DNA of 64,000 nucleotides, from NCBI RefSeq assembly GCF_003003355.1, contig NZ_PVTQ01000001.1:124001-188000 (forward strand), written 5' to 3'. Of the stretch, positions 1-9,543 are shown in pieces. Origin of the DNA: Donghicola tyrosinivorans (GTDB lineage Bacteria; Pseudomonadota; Alphaproteobacteria; Rhodobacterales; Rhodobacteraceae). Under the pieces are notes generated by a model. The model saw only the letters and a list, made by a program, of their open reading frames with translations. It made no database searches and had not been told where the DNA came from. The number at the start of each line of letters is the position of its first letter. Position 1 is the first letter of the stretch. Both the position numbers and the translations under genes were made by a program.

Positions 1-1109
1 CGGGCGAACTGCGCCGCTTTGATCTTGCCTTCGGTGCCACGCTCGCCAAAGCCGCCGGGCACGAGGATCGCGTTGTAGCCTTCCAGATGGGGCGCGGGAT
101 CTTCGCGGTCGAAGATTTCCGAGTTCACCCATTCAACCTTCACCTTCACACGGTTGGCCATGCCACCGTGGGTCAGAGCTTCGGCGATGGATTTATAGGC
201 GTCTTCCAACTGGACGTATTTGCCCACGATAGCGATTTTGACTTCGCCTTCGGGGTTGTAGATGCGGTCGGCCACATCGTCCCAGCGGGCCAGATCGGGC
301 TTGGGCGCGGGGTTGATCTGGAAGGCATCCAGAACCGCTTGGTCCAGACCTTCGCGGTGATAGGCCAGAGGCGCCTCATAGATCGATTTGAGATCCTGCG
401 CGGCGATCACCGAGTCGGGACGCACGTTACAGAACAGCGCCAGCTTTTCACGCTCTTTCGCGGGAATCGGGCCTTCGGAACGGCAGACCAGAATATCGGG
501 GGCCAGACCGATCGAGCGCAACTCTTTCACGCTGTGCTGGGTCGGTTTTGTTTTCAGCTCGCCCGAGGCTTTGATGTAGGGCAGCAGGGTCAGGTGCATG
601 AAGATACACTGACCGCGGGGCTTGTCCTGCGCGAACTGGCGGATGGCCTCAAAGAAGGGCAGGCCTTCGATGTCGCCTACGGTGCCGCCGATCTCACATA
701 GCATGAAGTCAACTTCGTCTTCGCCGATGGAGATAAAGTCTTTGATCTCGTTGGTGACGTGGGGGATGACCTGAATGGTCTTGCCCAGATAGTCGCCGCG
801 ACGCTCTTTCTCCAGAACGTTCGAGTAGATCCGGCCCGAGCTGACCGAGTCGGTCTTGCGGGCGGCTACGCCGGTGAAACGTTCATAGTGACCAAGATCC
901 AGGTCGGTTTCCGCGCCGTCGTCGGTCACGAACACTTCGCCGTGTTCAAAGGGCGACATGGTGCCCGGGTCCACGTTCAGGTAGGGGTCCAGCTTGCGCA
1001 ACCGGACCGAAAAGCCACGTGCCTGCAGCAACGCACCCAGCGCCGCAGAGGCAAGACCTTTGCCCAACGAAGACACAACGCCACCAGTGATGAAAATGAA
1101 CCGCGCCAT
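1..1109 (-). CDS. pyrG: CTP synthase (glutamine-hydrolysing), 3' end beyond the window
   Basis: Makes CTP from UTP with ATP and glutamine-derived ammonia, the last step of de novo pyrimidine nucleotide synthesis in the cytosol. The N-terminus reads [18 protein letters not shown], the family signature with its P-loop-like [10 protein letters not shown]; further on are [11 protein letters not shown], the [10 protein letters not shown] motif and the ATP-pocket stretch [10 protein letters not shown]. About 369 residues are present: the whole amidoligase domain and the start of the glutaminase domain (KIAIVGKYV near residue 290, then [10 protein letters not shown]). The nucleophilic cysteine of the glutaminase domain lies past base 1. 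The start is the ATG read from 1109. It follows secG on the same strand, a common order in this group. Identification is certain; completeness cannot be judged. Confidence 0.97.
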   Translation of the reverse strand, partial: MARFIFITGGVVSSLGKGLASAALGALLQARGFSVRLRKLDPYLNVDPGTMSPFEHGEVFVTDDGAETDLDLGHYERFTGVAARKTDSVSSGRIYSNVLEKERRGDYLGKTIQVIPHVTNEIKDFISIGEDEVDFMLCEIGGTVGDIEGLPFFEAIRQFAQDKPRGQCIFMHLTLLPYIKASGELKTKPTQHSVKELRSIGLAPDILVCRSEGPIPAKEREKLALFCNVRPDSVIAAQDLKSIYEAPLAYHREGLDQAVLDAFQINPAPKPDLARWDDVADRIYNPEGEVKIAIVGKYVQLEDAYKSIAEALTHGGMANRVKVKVEWVNSEIFDREDPAPHLEGYNAILVPGGFGERGTEGKIKAAQFA

Positions 1110-1203
1110 TCGGTCTGCGCTCCCGTGATGTTCCGCCAAAAAGCAATGCCCGTGCGATCCCGAAGAATCGCAGCATCACGGGGTTTGAGCTTTAGCGGAT
1201 TCG

Positions 1204-1247
1204 CAAAAATTTAGCAACCGGACCGCAAGATGCTGTTGGGTCCGGTT
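1204..1247 (-). terminator. Rho-independent terminator after secG
   Basis: A 9-bp inverted repeat (AACCGGACC at 1216-1224 and GGTCCGGTT at 1239-1247) with a 14-base loop. Read on the minus strand the hairpin is followed by GCTAAATTTTTG. It sits between the secG stop and the pyrG start, so it would separate the two genes at least partly. The long loop makes it a moderate candidate. Confidence 0.6.
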
Positions 1248-1271
1248 AGCTATCGTCTAACGGTTGTATTT

Positions 1272-1625
1272 TTAGTTGGCCGAGGGGGTCAGCGGCGCAT
1301 CCGAGGTCACCGGCGGCAGCAGATCGCTACCTGCGGGTGCGTCAGCGGCGGGCGCTTCGGTGGGCTGTACGCCAAGACGGTCCAGAACCGATGCATCGCC
1401 AGAATTGCTTGCTGCGATAACGGTCAGCGCGATCGAGGTGATGATGAACGCGATTGCCAGACCCCAAGTCACTTTGGCCAGTGCGGTTGCTGCCGCGCGG
1501 CCGGACATAACGCCGCCACCGCCGCCGCCCATACCAAGGCCACCGCCCTCGGAACGCTGCATAAGAACGACTCCGATCAGCGATAGCGCGAGCAGGAGAT
1601 GGACGATGAGAACGACGTTTTCCAT
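1272..1625 (-). CDS. secG: Preprotein translocase subunit SecG
   Basis: Small auxiliary subunit of the SecYEG translocon in the inner membrane. The 117-residue product starts MENVVLIVHLLLALSLIG, has a first membrane helix at about residues 3-22, the conserved QRSEGGGLGMGGG loop, and a second helix around residues 53-72 (LAIAFIITSIALTVIAAS). A Pro/Ala-rich C-terminal tail follows, as often in alphaproteobacterial SecG. I chose the ATG at 1625 because the family begins with this short leader directly before helix 1; the frame is open 69 bases further upstream but that part is not SecG-like. It is upstream of pyrG on the same strand. Confidence 0.95.
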   Translation of the reverse strand: MENVVLIVHLLLALSLIGVVLMQRSEGGGLGMGGGGGGVMSGRAAATALAKVTWGLAIAFIITSIALTVIAASNSGDASVLDRLGVQPTEAPAADAPAGSDLLPPVTSDAPLTPSAN

Positions 1626-1851
1626 GACGGACCTGATTACAACCCTCTGTGTTGTCCGCCCGTGTAGGCAAATTTGCCGCAAGGGGCAAGGCATGCGTCC
1701 CTACCTTTTCGGGAATCCGCCGAATTGCGGTGCATTTTGTCCTTACGGGTCGTGCGGCGAAGGGGCAGGGGGGCGAAATAGTGGTTTCACCCGTCGGCAC
1801 ACATCGCTATAGGAAGCACGGTTTGAAGATCTGACAAATAGGGGATCCCTT

Positions 1852-3147
1852 ATGGCCAACGTTGTAGTTGTCGGCGCCCAGTGGGGCGATGAAGGCAAAG
1901 GCAAGATCGTGGACTGGCTGTCCGAGCGGGCAGATGTCGTCGCACGTTTTCAGGGTGGCCATAATGCGGGCCACACTCTTGTGATCGACAGCAAGGTTTA
2001 CAAGCTGCACGCGCTGCCCTCGGGCGTTGTGCGTGGCGGCAAGCTGTCTGTCATCGGCAACGGCGTGGTTCTGGACCCCTGGCACCTGATCAAAGAGATC
2101 GACACCGTGCGTGCGCAAGGTGTTGAGATCACCCCCGAGACTCTGATGATCGCGGAAAACACCCCGCTGATCCTACCGCTGCACGGTGAACTGGACCGCG
2201 CCCGCGAAGAAGCCGCCAGCGCAGGCACCAAGATCGGCACCACCGGTCGCGGCATCGGCCCCTGCTATGAAGACAAAGTGGGCCGCCGTGCGATCCGCGT
2301 TGCCGATCTGGCAGACCGCGCCACGCTGGAAGCCCGCGTTGACCGCGCCCTTCAGCACCACAACCCCCTGCGCAAAGGTCTAGGAATCGAAGAGGTTGAT
2401 CGCGACGGGCTGATCACTCTTCTGGCCGAAGTGGCCAAGGAAATCCTGCCCTACGCCGCTCCGGTCTGGAAAGTGCTGAACGAAAAGCGCAAAGCCGGTA
2501 AGCGTATCCTGTTCGAAGGCGCGCAGGGCTCGCTGCTGGATATCGATTTCGGCACCTATCCCTTCGTCACCAGTTCGAACGTGATTGCCGGTCAGGCTGC
2601 GACAGGCGTGGGCATCGGGCCGGGCTCGATCGACTATGTTCTGGGCATCGTAAAGGCCTACACCACCCGCGTGGGCGAAGGCCCGTTCCCGACCGAACTG
2701 CATGACGCAGATGGCGAGCGTCTTGGCACCCGTGGCCACGAATTCGGCACCACCACTGGCCGCAAGCGCCGCTGTGGCTGGTTCGACGCGGCTCTGGTCC
2801 GTCAGACCTGCGCGATTTCGGGCATCAACGGCATCTCGTTGACCAAGCTGGACGTTCTGGACGGGTTCGAAACCCTGAAGATCTGTGTGGCCTATGATCT
2901 GGACGGTCAGCGTCTGGACTATCTGCCCACCGCAGCCGACGAGCAGGCCCGCTGCAAGCCGATCTACGAGGAAATGCCCGGTTGGTCGGAATCGACCGAA
3001 GGCGCTCGTTCCTGGGCCGATCTGCCGGCGAATGCGATCAAATACGTCAAGCGCGTAGAAGAACTGATCGAATGCCCCGTGGCCCTGCTGTCGACCTCGC
3101 CCGAGCGGGACGACACCATCCTTGTCACCGACCCGTTCGCTGACTGA
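1852..3147 (+). CDS. purA: Adenylosuccinate synthetase
   Basis: Joins IMP and aspartate with GTP to give adenylosuccinate, the first step from IMP to AMP. The 431-residue protein has the full family length and the expected motifs: [14 protein letters not shown] near residue 8 (GTP/IMP site, catalytic Asp), GGHNAGHT around 38-45, [14 protein letters not shown] near 129-142, and [13 protein letters not shown] in the middle. A purine-rich AGGGGAT precedes the ATG. Its stop overlaps the start of the next gene (TGATG), so the two are probably translationally coupled. The upstream 226-base gap to secG is divergent and should hold both promoters. Confidence 0.98.
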   Translation: MANVVVVGAQWGDEGKGKIVDWLSERADVVARFQGGHNAGHTLVIDSKVYKLHALPSGVVRGGKLSVIGNGVVLDPWHLIKEIDTVRAQGVEITPETLMIAENTPLILPLHGELDRAREEAASAGTKIGTTGRGIGPCYEDKVGRRAIRVADLADRATLEARVDRALQHHNPLRKGLGIEEVDRDGLITLLAEVAKEILPYAAPVWKVLNEKRKAGKRILFEGAQGSLLDIDFGTYPFVTSSNVIAGQAATGVGIGPGSIDYVLGIVKAYTTRVGEGPFPTELHDADGERLGTRGHEFGTTTGRKRRCGWFDAALVRQTCAISGINGISLTKLDVLDGFETLKICVAYDLDGQRLDYLPTAADEQARCKPIYEEMPGWSESTEGARSWADLPANAIKYVKRVEELIECPVALLSTSPERDDTILVTDPFAD

Positions 3148-3386
3148 TGGCGCTGAGCTACAAAACCCGCCGCCGCCTGTCCCTGCTGATCCTATTGCTG
3201 GGTCTGCCGGGATATGTGGTGGTGGCGGTGACCATCATGAGCACCATCGACCGGCCGCCTTTGTGGCTGGAACTGGTGATCTATATCGGTTTGGGTATCC
3301 TCTGGGCGCTGCCATTCAAGGCGGTTTTCCGCGGAATCGGTCAGCCTGACCCTGATGCGCCCCAAGAACCCACCGATAAGGACTGA
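3147..3386 (+). CDS. DUF2842 family small membrane protein
   Basis: A 79-residue protein of unknown function that matches the DUF2842 pattern of alphaproteobacteria: a basic N-terminus ([13 protein letters not shown]), a first membrane helix at about residues 11-31, a short PPLW loop, and a second helix at about 41-58 ending in a polar tail. Its ATG overlaps the purA stop codon by one base, so it is translated from the purA transcript. The family assignment rests on pattern memory, not a search. No enzymatic motif is visible. Confidence 0.8.
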   Translation: MALSYKTRRRLSLLILLLGLPGYVVVAVTIMSTIDRPPLWLELVIYIGLGILWALPFKAVFRGIGQPDPDAPQEPTDKD

Positions 3387-3439
3387 CATTGTCCAAAGGG
3401 TGCTGCTAAGGATTCCCCGATATTTAAGGGGGATTCTAG

Positions 3440-3856
3440 ATGAAGATTCTCAAGATGACAGTGACTGCTGCTGCGCTGAGCGCACTGGCAGGGTGCGTAA
3501 TCATCCCGATCGGGGATGGGGCCAAGGTTCAGGTCAATCCAGAGAAATATTGTACCGTGGAGAACGCCTATTGGATGGGCCGCGAAAAGGGGAAATCGGT
3601 TGTCGATCTGTGCCCTGAAGAGCTGCAAGCCGATCTGGCGCTGGCCAATGCTTATGGCCAGAAATACCGCGAATTGACCCAAGAGATCGAGATGCGCCAG
3701 CAGATGATCGGTGACGACAGCACCGATTCGGTGCTGGAAAACGCGCCTGAACCGATCCCGTCGATGCTGAGCCGTGTTCAGTTGAAGCGTCTGGAGGCCG
3801 AGCGCGCCCAATACGCCAGCCCGCCCCTGACCACCACGGCGGCAGCGTCGAACTGA
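3440..3856 (+). CDS. Putative small lipoprotein (DUF2799-like)
   Basis: A 138-residue protein with a lipoprotein signal peptide: basic start MKILK, hydrophobic core, and lipobox LAGC with the acylated Cys at residue 19. The mature part contains CTVENAYWMGREKGK and LCPEELQADLALANAYGQKY, a Cys/Trp/Gly spacing resembling DUF2799 lipoproteins; this family link is an inference. A helical, charged region and a low-complexity tail follow. It lies 53 bases after the DUF2842 gene and ends at a strong terminator shared with the convergent gene. Function unknown; location most likely outer-membrane lipoprotein. Confidence 0.75.
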   Translation: MKILKMTVTAAALSALAGCVIIPIGDGAKVQVNPEKYCTVENAYWMGREKGKSVVDLCPEELQADLALANAYGQKYRELTQEIEMRQQMIGDDSTDSVLENAPEPIPSMLSRVQLKRLEAERAQYASPPLTTTAAASN

Positions 3857-3880
3857 TCCGCAAGACGGTTGTTAAAATGA

Positions 3881-3913
3881 AAACGGGCGGCAGAGTGTCT
3901 CTGCCGCCCGTTT
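3881..3913. terminator. Bidirectional terminator between convergent genes
   Basis: A perfect 15-bp inverted repeat, AAACGGGCGGCAGAG at 3881-3895 and its complement at 3899-3913, with loop TGT. It has T-rich flanks on the plus strand and A-rich on the left, and sits between the ends of the lipoprotein gene (plus) and the 823-residue protein gene (minus). Confidence 0.9.
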
Positions 3914-3932
3914 GCTGTTTTGGTTGATTGGC

Positions 3933-6404
3933 TCACTCGCCCGAGGCTTTGGCGCGATCCTGATAGCGGATCGTATCGGAGACCTTGAAACGGCCACCGG
4001 CCACTTTCTTGATCTTCTCGTCCCGCAGCAGTTGGCCGAAGGCACGCAGGGCCTCTTCGCGGCTCAGATCGCCGCCTTGGCTGTTGCGCACCAGCTGCAT
4101 GATCTGCGGGCGGGTGAAAAGTTCGCGACCCTCCACAAATGCGGTAAAGGCCGCAGCGGCCTCAACGCGCTCGGCTGTGGTGTTGACGCCTTTGCCTGCC
4201 GCATAGGCTGCAAAGTTATCAACGCGGTCGGTCTTCTTCGGTGCCTCGGTCGCGACGCGGCGGGGGCGGACCGTTTCCGGCATCGCTTCCAGCACTGTGT
4301 CGACCCGCTGTTCGGCCACCAATCGCAAGGGCGCTTCGCTTGGTGCGGGGCGTTCCGGCTGCGGCTGGGGACGTTCGGCCCGTCTGCCTTGTGCCACCGG
4401 ACGGCGGGGTTTGATCCCCTGAGTGTCCTGCGTCGTGTCTTGGGCTTTCGGTGCCTCGGTCGCGGGTGTGACCTCGGGTTCTTCGCTGCGGCGCATCCGC
4501 CCTAGCAGGCTGTTTTCAGCGCGGGTCGCAGCGACTGCGGCCTTGAGGTGGGCAATCGCGTTGCGGCGACGGCTGTGCTCGGGGGCCTCCATCTCGATGT
4601 TGGCTTTGTTGAGCAGACGGTCCGCAGCGTCATCGCCCAATCCGGCTTGCTCTAGCAGAGCGCGACCGGCGGGACGATCAGAGGCGGGCTTTTCCTCGGG
4701 AAGATCGAACTCTGCCTCGGGCAGGTCTTCTTCAATCGCGGTGTCCTCGAACGCGGTGTCTTCGGCTTCATCGGTCTCTTTCGAGCCCATTTCAGCTTCG
4801 ACTGCGGCGAGGGCGCGCATCAGGTCGTCTTCCTGCTCGGGGCTCAGATCGCTTTTGGTCGCGTCACCTGCAACAGCGGCTTCGGCTTGCTGTTCGGCAA
4901 TCAGAGCCTGCGCCATATGCGCGCGCTTGAGGCGCAGAACACGGGCACGGCGGGGCAGATCGTCTTCTTCTTCGTCGTCCTCGGCGTCATCCTCATCCGC
5001 AGCGGTTGCGACGGGTTTGGGAGCTTCGGCAACCAGTTCCGCTTCAGGCGCGTCGATCTCTTCGGCTTCAAGGCGGGGTGCCTCTTCTGCGTCTTCGATC
5101 TCGGCGGTGTCTTCGGCGGGTTCCTCTGCGGGCTGCTCAAGACGCAGGGGCGCAGTGTTGGTCCGGTTGGCAGCAGCGGTGATCGCTGCCAGCGCCGCCA
5201 GATCGATCATCGGGCGGGGCGCGTTTGCGATATTGTCTTCCTCGAACTCGTCCTGGTCATCCGCTTCTGCGGTGTCCTCGTCCGAAATCTCGGTTTCTGC
5301 AACAGTTGCGACGATGTCGTCTTCGGCGTCCGCTGCGATGTCCTCATCGGCATTCAGTGCGCCGATCAGGTTTGCAATGCGGGCGTCGTCTTCGTCAGAG
5401 GCTTCATCAGCGGCAGCGATAACCTCTTCCGAGACCTCTGCGGTCTCTTCTTCGGTGTTTGCGAAGGCTTCTACCAACTCTGCGGTTTCGGTCGGAGCCG
5501 CGGTGTCCTCGATGAACTCTTCATCTTCGGCAACTTCTGGCTCGACCGTGTCCTGTTCCATCAGGGCGCGGATGCGGCGTAGCTTGGCTGCAACGCTTGC
5601 AGGATCGGCGTTGTGACGTTCTTGCGCGGCAGGAACCTCGGCCAACACTTCTTCGGCTTCGGCTTCGGCTTCGGCTTCGGCTTCGGCTTCCACAACGTCT
5701 GCTTCCGCTTCAATCTCGGCGGCAACCTCTTCCACGGCTTCGGTCTGCACTGCTTCGGGCGCTGCAACTTCAGCAGCTTCTACCGCAATCGCGGCCTCTG
5801 CCTCGGCAACCTCTTCCGCAGCGGCCTCTGCCTGCACGGGCAGTTGGACCTCTTCAGCGGGTTCCTTGGCGATGTCCGCGACAGCGGGTGCGCGATCGTC
5901 AGCGGTCGCATGCGCCTCGGGCGCCGCTTGTGCAAAGTCTGCCGGTGCGGGCGCGGCCGGTGCGGGTGCCGCAGGCGCCGCTGGCGCGACAGCCTCGGGG
6001 GCGGGTGCCGGTTGGGGTGCCGCTTGGGCTACCTCAGGCGCAGCCGTTGCCGCCGCTGCCACAGAAGCAGGGGCCGCAGCCGGAGCCGCTTGGGGTTGGG
6101 GTGTGGGGGCGGGTGCCTGCGCCGTAACCGGTGGCGCAATCTGAGATCCGGTGGGCCGCAAAACAATGCCGCCCGATTCCATGCGGGCTTCTACCCGACG
6201 CTCAATTTCGCGTTCTGCGATACGCGCCAGCATATCGGCATCCGGGGTAGGTGGTTCCGCCCCAAAGTACCGATCGTCCGCAGCCAGATCCCGGAAATAT
6301 TCGGCAATCGCCTTCATCGTGTCGAAACTGTCCTCGAACCCTTCTAGGGTACAAGAGAACGTCCCGTATGACACGGTGAGAATCTTGTTGTTGCCTACCA
6401 TCAC
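3933..6404 (-). CDS. Large acidic Glu/Ala-rich protein of unknown function
   Basis: An 823-residue protein; I do not recognise a named family. Three kinds of region are visible. Residues 1-75 look like a folded domain (MMVGNNKILTVSYGTF, then FDTMKAIAEYFRDLA). Roughly residues 80-560 are low complexity: first Pro/Ala, then Glu/Ala/Asp with an EAEAEA run. The last 260 residues are more ordered, with a Leu/Ala-rich patch (AGRALLEQAGLGDDAADRLL), a basic Pro/Arg linker, and a C-terminal 90-residue part (LFTRPQIMQLVRNSQ, then LRDEKIKKVAGGRFKVSD) that resembles a winged helix. No signal peptide or membrane helix. The reading frame begins with GTG at 6404 followed directly by ATG at 6401; either may be used. 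It stands alone, divergent from thiN. The strong charge bias suggests a cytosolic scaffold or nucleoid-associated role, but this is a guess. Confidence 0.85.
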   Translation of the reverse strand: MMVGNNKILTVSYGTFSCTLEGFEDSFDTMKAIAEYFRDLAADDRYFGAEPPTPDADMLARIAEREIERRVEARMESGGIVLRPTGSQIAPPVTAQAPAPTPQPQAAPAAAPASVAAAATAAPEVAQAAPQPAPAPEAVAPAAPAAPAPAAPAPADFAQAAPEAHATADDRAPAVADIAKEPAEEVQLPVQAEAAAEEVAEAEAAIAVEAAEVAAPEAVQTEAVEEVAAEIEAEADVVEAEAEAEAEAEAEEVLAEVPAAQERHNADPASVAAKLRRIRALMEQDTVEPEVAEDEEFIEDTAAPTETAELVEAFANTEEETAEVSEEVIAAADEASDEDDARIANLIGALNADEDIAADAEDDIVATVAETEISDEDTAEADDQDEFEEDNIANAPRPMIDLAALAAITAAANRTNTAPLRLEQPAEEPAEDTAEIEDAEEAPRLEAEEIDAPEAELVAEAPKPVATAADEDDAEDDEEEDDLPRRARVLRLKRAHMAQALIAEQQAEAAVAGDATKSDLSPEQEDDLMRALAAVEAEMGSKETDEAEDTAFEDTAIEEDLPEAEFDLPEEKPASDRPAGRALLEQAGLGDDAADRLLNKANIEMEAPEHSRRRNAIAHLKAAVAATRAENSLLGRMRRSEEPEVTPATEAPKAQDTTQDTQGIKPRRPVAQGRRAERPQPQPERPAPSEAPLRLVAEQRVDTVLEAMPETVRPRRVATEAPKKTDRVDNFAAYAAGKGVNTTAERVEAAAAFTAFVEGRELFTRPQIMQLVRNSQGGDLSREEALRAFGQLLRDEKIKKVAGGRFKVSDTIRYQDRAKASGE
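5651..5690. repeat. Hexanucleotide tandem repeat inside the acidic protein gene
   Basis: Six perfect consecutive copies of GGCTTC (plus strand) preceded by a partial copy. On the coding strand this is GAAGCC and gives the Glu-Ala run of the protein. Each copy adds two residues, so slippage would change length without shifting the frame. Confidence 0.95.
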
Positions 6405-6540
6405 TAGCTCGCTTTCTTACGTTAGCAGAACTACGTCTAACATCTTCAAAGTTACGAAACGGATCAAATGAAAGGTCTTTCCTGTGTGATTCCGTGGCCT
6501 AAATGTGGCCGTCATTAAATTATAGGACAGTGTCCAAGTT

Positions 6541-7230
6541 ATGCCGAGAATTGTTCACGAATTATCACCAATATCCTTACTGGGCGGCGGAAATGTCGAA
6601 CAATCCGACCTGATTTTTGCAAATGATTACGCTCCAAGGCTAATCGCGGCCGATGGCGGCGCGGATTCAGCGGTGTCTTTTGGATGGCTTCCCGAAACAG
6701 TGATCGGTGATTTTGACTCACTGACCGAGAAAACGCGTCAAATTTTAGGCTCTCAAAGGCTATTTCAGATCGCTGAACAGGATAGCACAGATTTCGATAA
6801 GTGTCTTCGAAGCATCGATGCGCCCTTGATTCTCGGAATGGGATTTACAGGTCGGCGTCACGATCACACGCTGGCGGCCTTAAGTACGTTGGCGGCGCGG
6901 GCGGACAAACGCTGTGTGCTGTTCGCTGAGGAAGACCTGATTTTCCTCGCGCCGCCGCGAATTTCTTTGGATTTGCCTGAGGGGATGCGGTTTTCGCTCT
7001 ATCCGCTAGGGCCGGTGAACGGCACGTCTGAGGGGCTGCATTGGCCCATCGATGGCATCCCTATGGCACCAAACGGGCGGGTCGGGACCTCGAACAAGGT
7101 CAGCGGGCCGGTGCGTCTGACCTTTGATGCGCCGCACATGTTGATACTGGTGCCGAAAGAGGCGCGGGATAAAATTTTGGCCGCATTGCTGGAAGAACCC
7201 AGCAAATGGCCTGATCCGGCGGCTCGTTAG
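6541..7230 (+). CDS. thiN: Thiamine pyrophosphokinase
   Basis: Transfers pyrophosphate from ATP to thiamine, giving thiamine diphosphate in the cytosol. The 229-residue length fits the bacterial family. Visible signature residues are LIAADGGAD near residue 35, VIGDFDSL near 55 and QDSTDFDKCL near 80: the Asp-rich active-site segments that bind ATP and magnesium. The C-terminal part carries the small beta domain with SNKVSGPVRLTF, expected to bind thiamine. It is divergent from the 823-residue protein gene, with a 136-base AT-richer gap that should hold both promoters. Its last four bases overlap the end of the convergent permease gene. No thiamine-pyrophosphate riboswitch is apparent in the short leader. 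Confidence 0.93.
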   Translation: MPRIVHELSPISLLGGGNVEQSDLIFANDYAPRLIAADGGADSAVSFGWLPETVIGDFDSLTEKTRQILGSQRLFQIAEQDSTDFDKCLRSIDAPLILGMGFTGRRHDHTLAALSTLAARADKRCVLFAEEDLIFLAPPRISLDLPEGMRFSLYPLGPVNGTSEGLHWPIDGIPMAPNGRVGTSNKVSGPVRLTFDAPHMLILVPKEARDKILAALLEEPSKWPDPAAR

Positions 7231-8159
7231 GGCGCGGGCGGCGGGCGGCGGCGGATGATTCGCTGCCCCTGCGCCTGTTCGCGGGCAAAGACATAAAGGC
7301 CTGAGCCTACGATGATCGCGATGCCTAGGAAGGTCAGGCTGTCGGGCATATCGCCGAAGATGGCGTAGCCTACGGCGGTGGCGCTGACGATCTCTAGGTA
7401 TTGCAGCGGCGCGATGGTGGCGGCGGGCGCGAACTTGAGCGCATAGGTGATGAAGATGTGCGAGACCGTGGCAAAGAACCCGACCCCAAGCAGGGTGTAG
7501 ATCGCCTTGCCCGTGGGCATCACCGGATCAAGATAGGAAATGTCGGAGCCATCCGCCAGCACCAGCACCGGCAACAGAACCAGAGTGGCGGCGATGGCAG
7601 TTTGCGCCTGCATCACCACGGGATGCCCTTTGCCCGACATCATCCGCGTCAGCACCATATAGAGCGCAAAGAAAAACGCGGTACCCAGCGGGAACAGCGC
7701 CACCAGCCCCAGTTCCGAGAAACTGGGCCGGATGATCAGCAGCGCCCCGCCAAAGCCGATGATACAGGCGATGATCCGGCGCGGGCCGATGCTTTCTTTC
7801 AGGATCACGGCGCTCAGAAGGGTCAGGATGAAGGGCTCGACAAAGAAGATCGCGATGGCGTTTGCGATTGGCATTTCGCGCACAGCGGTAAAGAACAGCA
7901 CCGTCGCGGACAGTAGCGCCATAGCGCGCAGCAGGTGGCTCAGGGCCTCTTGACCGGTGCAGCGCAGGCTGTGACCCATCGCGATGGCCAAAGGCACCAA
8001 GGCCAGAACCTGAATTCCGAAACGACCAAGCACGATCTCTGCGGCGGGTACCTCTGCGGGTGTGGCCTTGGCGCAGGCGTCCATCAATGGGGCAAGCACG
8101 CAAAAGCCAAGCATGCATAGGATGCCGGTCAATGGGCGGTCGGTGTCAGAGCGGTTCAT
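7227..8159 (-). CDS. DMT superfamily (EamA) permease
   Basis: A 310-residue inner-membrane transporter with about ten hydrophobic helices arranged as two EamA repeats. Features are an early helix (GILCMLGFCVLAPLMDACAK), the AEIVLGRFGIQ segment after helix 1-2, FFVEPFILTLLSAVILKES at the end of repeat one, and APLQYLEIVSATAVGYAIFG at the equivalent place in repeat two. The substrate cannot be told from sequence; relatives move amino acids, nucleosides or S-adenosylmethionine. It lies 10 bases downstream of sdaA on the same strand, so the two are probably one transcript, which makes an amino acid or related metabolite a reasonable guess. Confidence 0.9.
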   Translation of the reverse strand: MNRSDTDRPLTGILCMLGFCVLAPLMDACAKATPAEVPAAEIVLGRFGIQVLALVPLAIAMGHSLRCTGQEALSHLLRAMALLSATVLFFTAVREMPIANAIAIFFVEPFILTLLSAVILKESIGPRRIIACIIGFGGALLIIRPSFSELGLVALFPLGTAFFFALYMVLTRMMSGKGHPVVMQAQTAIAATLVLLPVLVLADGSDISYLDPVMPTGKAIYTLLGVGFFATVSHIFITYALKFAPAATIAPLQYLEIVSATAVGYAIFGDMPDSLTFLGIAIIVGSGLYVFAREQAQGQRIIRRRPPPAP

Positions 8160-8169
8160 ATAGAAGGTC

Positions 8170-9543
8170 TCAGCAGTTCGGGATATTCACCGCCAGCCCT
8201 CCGAGCGATGTCTCTTTGTACTTCTCGCTCATGTCGGCTCCGGTCTGGCGCATGGTCTCGATACAGGCGTCCAGAGGCACAAGGTGCGTGCCATCGCCGC
8301 GCAAAGCAAGACTTGCTGCGCTGACCGCTTTGATCGCACCCAATCCGTTGCGTTCGATACACGGAACCTGCACCAAGCCGCGCACGGGATCGCAGGTCAT
8401 GCCAAGGTGATGTTCCAGCGCGATTTCGGCGGCGTTCTCTATCTGCTCGGGCGTGCCGCCAAGAACGGCGCAAAGGCCCGCTGCCGCCATGGCGCTTGCG
8501 CTGCCGACCTCGGCCTGACAGCCCGCTTCGGCCCCGCTTATGCTGGCGTTGTACTTGACCAGCCCGCCGATGGCGGCGGCGGTCAGCAGGAAATCAGGAA
8601 TGCGCGCACGGCTGGCCCCCGGAACATGGTCCAGCCAATAGCGGATCGTGGCAGGCACCACACCCGCCGCGCCATTTGTGGGGGCGGTGACTACCTGCCC
8701 ACCTGCGGCATTCTCTTCGTTGACTGCCATGGCATAGCAGCTCATCCAGTCATTGATCGTGTGGGGCGCGGTCAGGTTCATGCCCCGCTCGGCCTCAAGA
8801 GATTCCAGAATCTTCGGTGCACGGCGTTTGACGTTCAGGCCACCGGGCAGGATGCCGCCGGTCTCAAGGCCGCGGTTCATGCAGGCCTCCATGACTTCCC
8901 AGATGCGGGTCAGCCCTTGGTCCAGCGCATTGGGGCCGCGACGGGTCAGTTCATTGGCGCGTTTCATGCCCGCGATGGTCTTGCCGCTGTTGGCTGCCAT
9001 ATCCAGCATTTCAGCGGCGGATTTGAAGGGGAAAGGGACCGGATCGCCTTCGTCCTTGTCAGCGCCTGCGGCCAGTTCGTCAGCGGTCAGAACAAAGCCG
9101 CCGCCGATGGAATAGTAGATCTCTTGCAAGATCACGTCGCCTTGGGCGTCCGTGGCCATCAGGATCATGCCGTTCGCATGACCGGGCAGGGCATGATCAT
9201 AGTCAAAGACCAGATCGGTTTTCGGCTGGAATGCCAGCGTGCCCAGATCAGGGGGCGAGACGGTTCCCGATGCCTCAATCTCAGCCAGCGCGGCCGTTGC
9301 CTTTTGCGCGTCATAGTCCTGCGGGGTGAAACCGGCCAGGCCAAGGATGGTTGCGCGGTCTGTGGCGTGGCCCACACCTGTAAACGCCAGTGACCCATGG
9401 AGCGAGCCCTTCAGCCCATGCGCCGAAAAGGGCGCGGCTCGCAGGCGGTCAAGGAACCGCGCGGCGGCAACCATTGGTCCCATCGTATGGGACGAGGACG
9501 GCCCCACGCCGATTTTGAACATGTCGAATACGGAAAGGAACAT
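8170..9543 (-). CDS. sdaA: L-serine ammonia-lyase (iron-sulfur L-serine dehydratase)
   Basis: Converts L-serine to pyruvate and ammonia using a [4Fe-4S] cluster. The 457-residue product is the single-chain form with the beta domain at the N-terminus ([20 protein letters not shown], the family hallmark) and the alpha domain after residue 180. Cluster-binding cysteines are expected in [23 protein letters not shown] and PCIERN, all present. The reading frame is open nine codons further upstream, but the family begins at the ATG at 9543, preceded by AGGTCAG. The DMT permease follows 10 bases downstream. A 351-base gap precedes it. Confidence 0.97.
   Translation of the reverse strand: MFLSVFDMFKIGVGPSSSHTMGPMVAAARFLDRLRAAPFSAHGLKGSLHGSLAFTGVGHATDRATILGLAGFTPQDYDAQKATAALAEIEASGTVSPPDLGTLAFQPKTDLVFDYDHALPGHANGMILMATDAQGDVILQEIYYSIGGGFVLTADELAAGADKDEGDPVPFPFKSAAEMLDMAANSGKTIAGMKRANELTRRGPNALDQGLTRIWEVMEACMNRGLETGGILPGGLNVKRRAPKILESLEAERGMNLTAPHTINDWMSCYAMAVNEENAAGGQVVTAPTNGAAGVVPATIRYWLDHVPGASRARIPDFLLTAAAIGGLVKYNASISGAEAGCQAEVGSASAMAAAGLCAVLGGTPEQIENAAEIALEHHLGMTCDPVRGLVQVPCIERNGLGAIKAVSAASLALRGDGTHLVPLDACIETMRQTGADMSEKYKETSLGGLAVNIPNC

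Noticed and set aside
4423-5616. Long Ser/Ala-rich frames antisense to the 823-residue protein
   Set aside because: Products of the Glu/Ala codon repeats read backward; no start signals or ordered sequence.
6405-6540. Thiamine-pyrophosphate riboswitch before thiN
   Set aside because: The 136-base gap lacks the conserved CUGAGA and related motifs and is shared with a divergent promoter.
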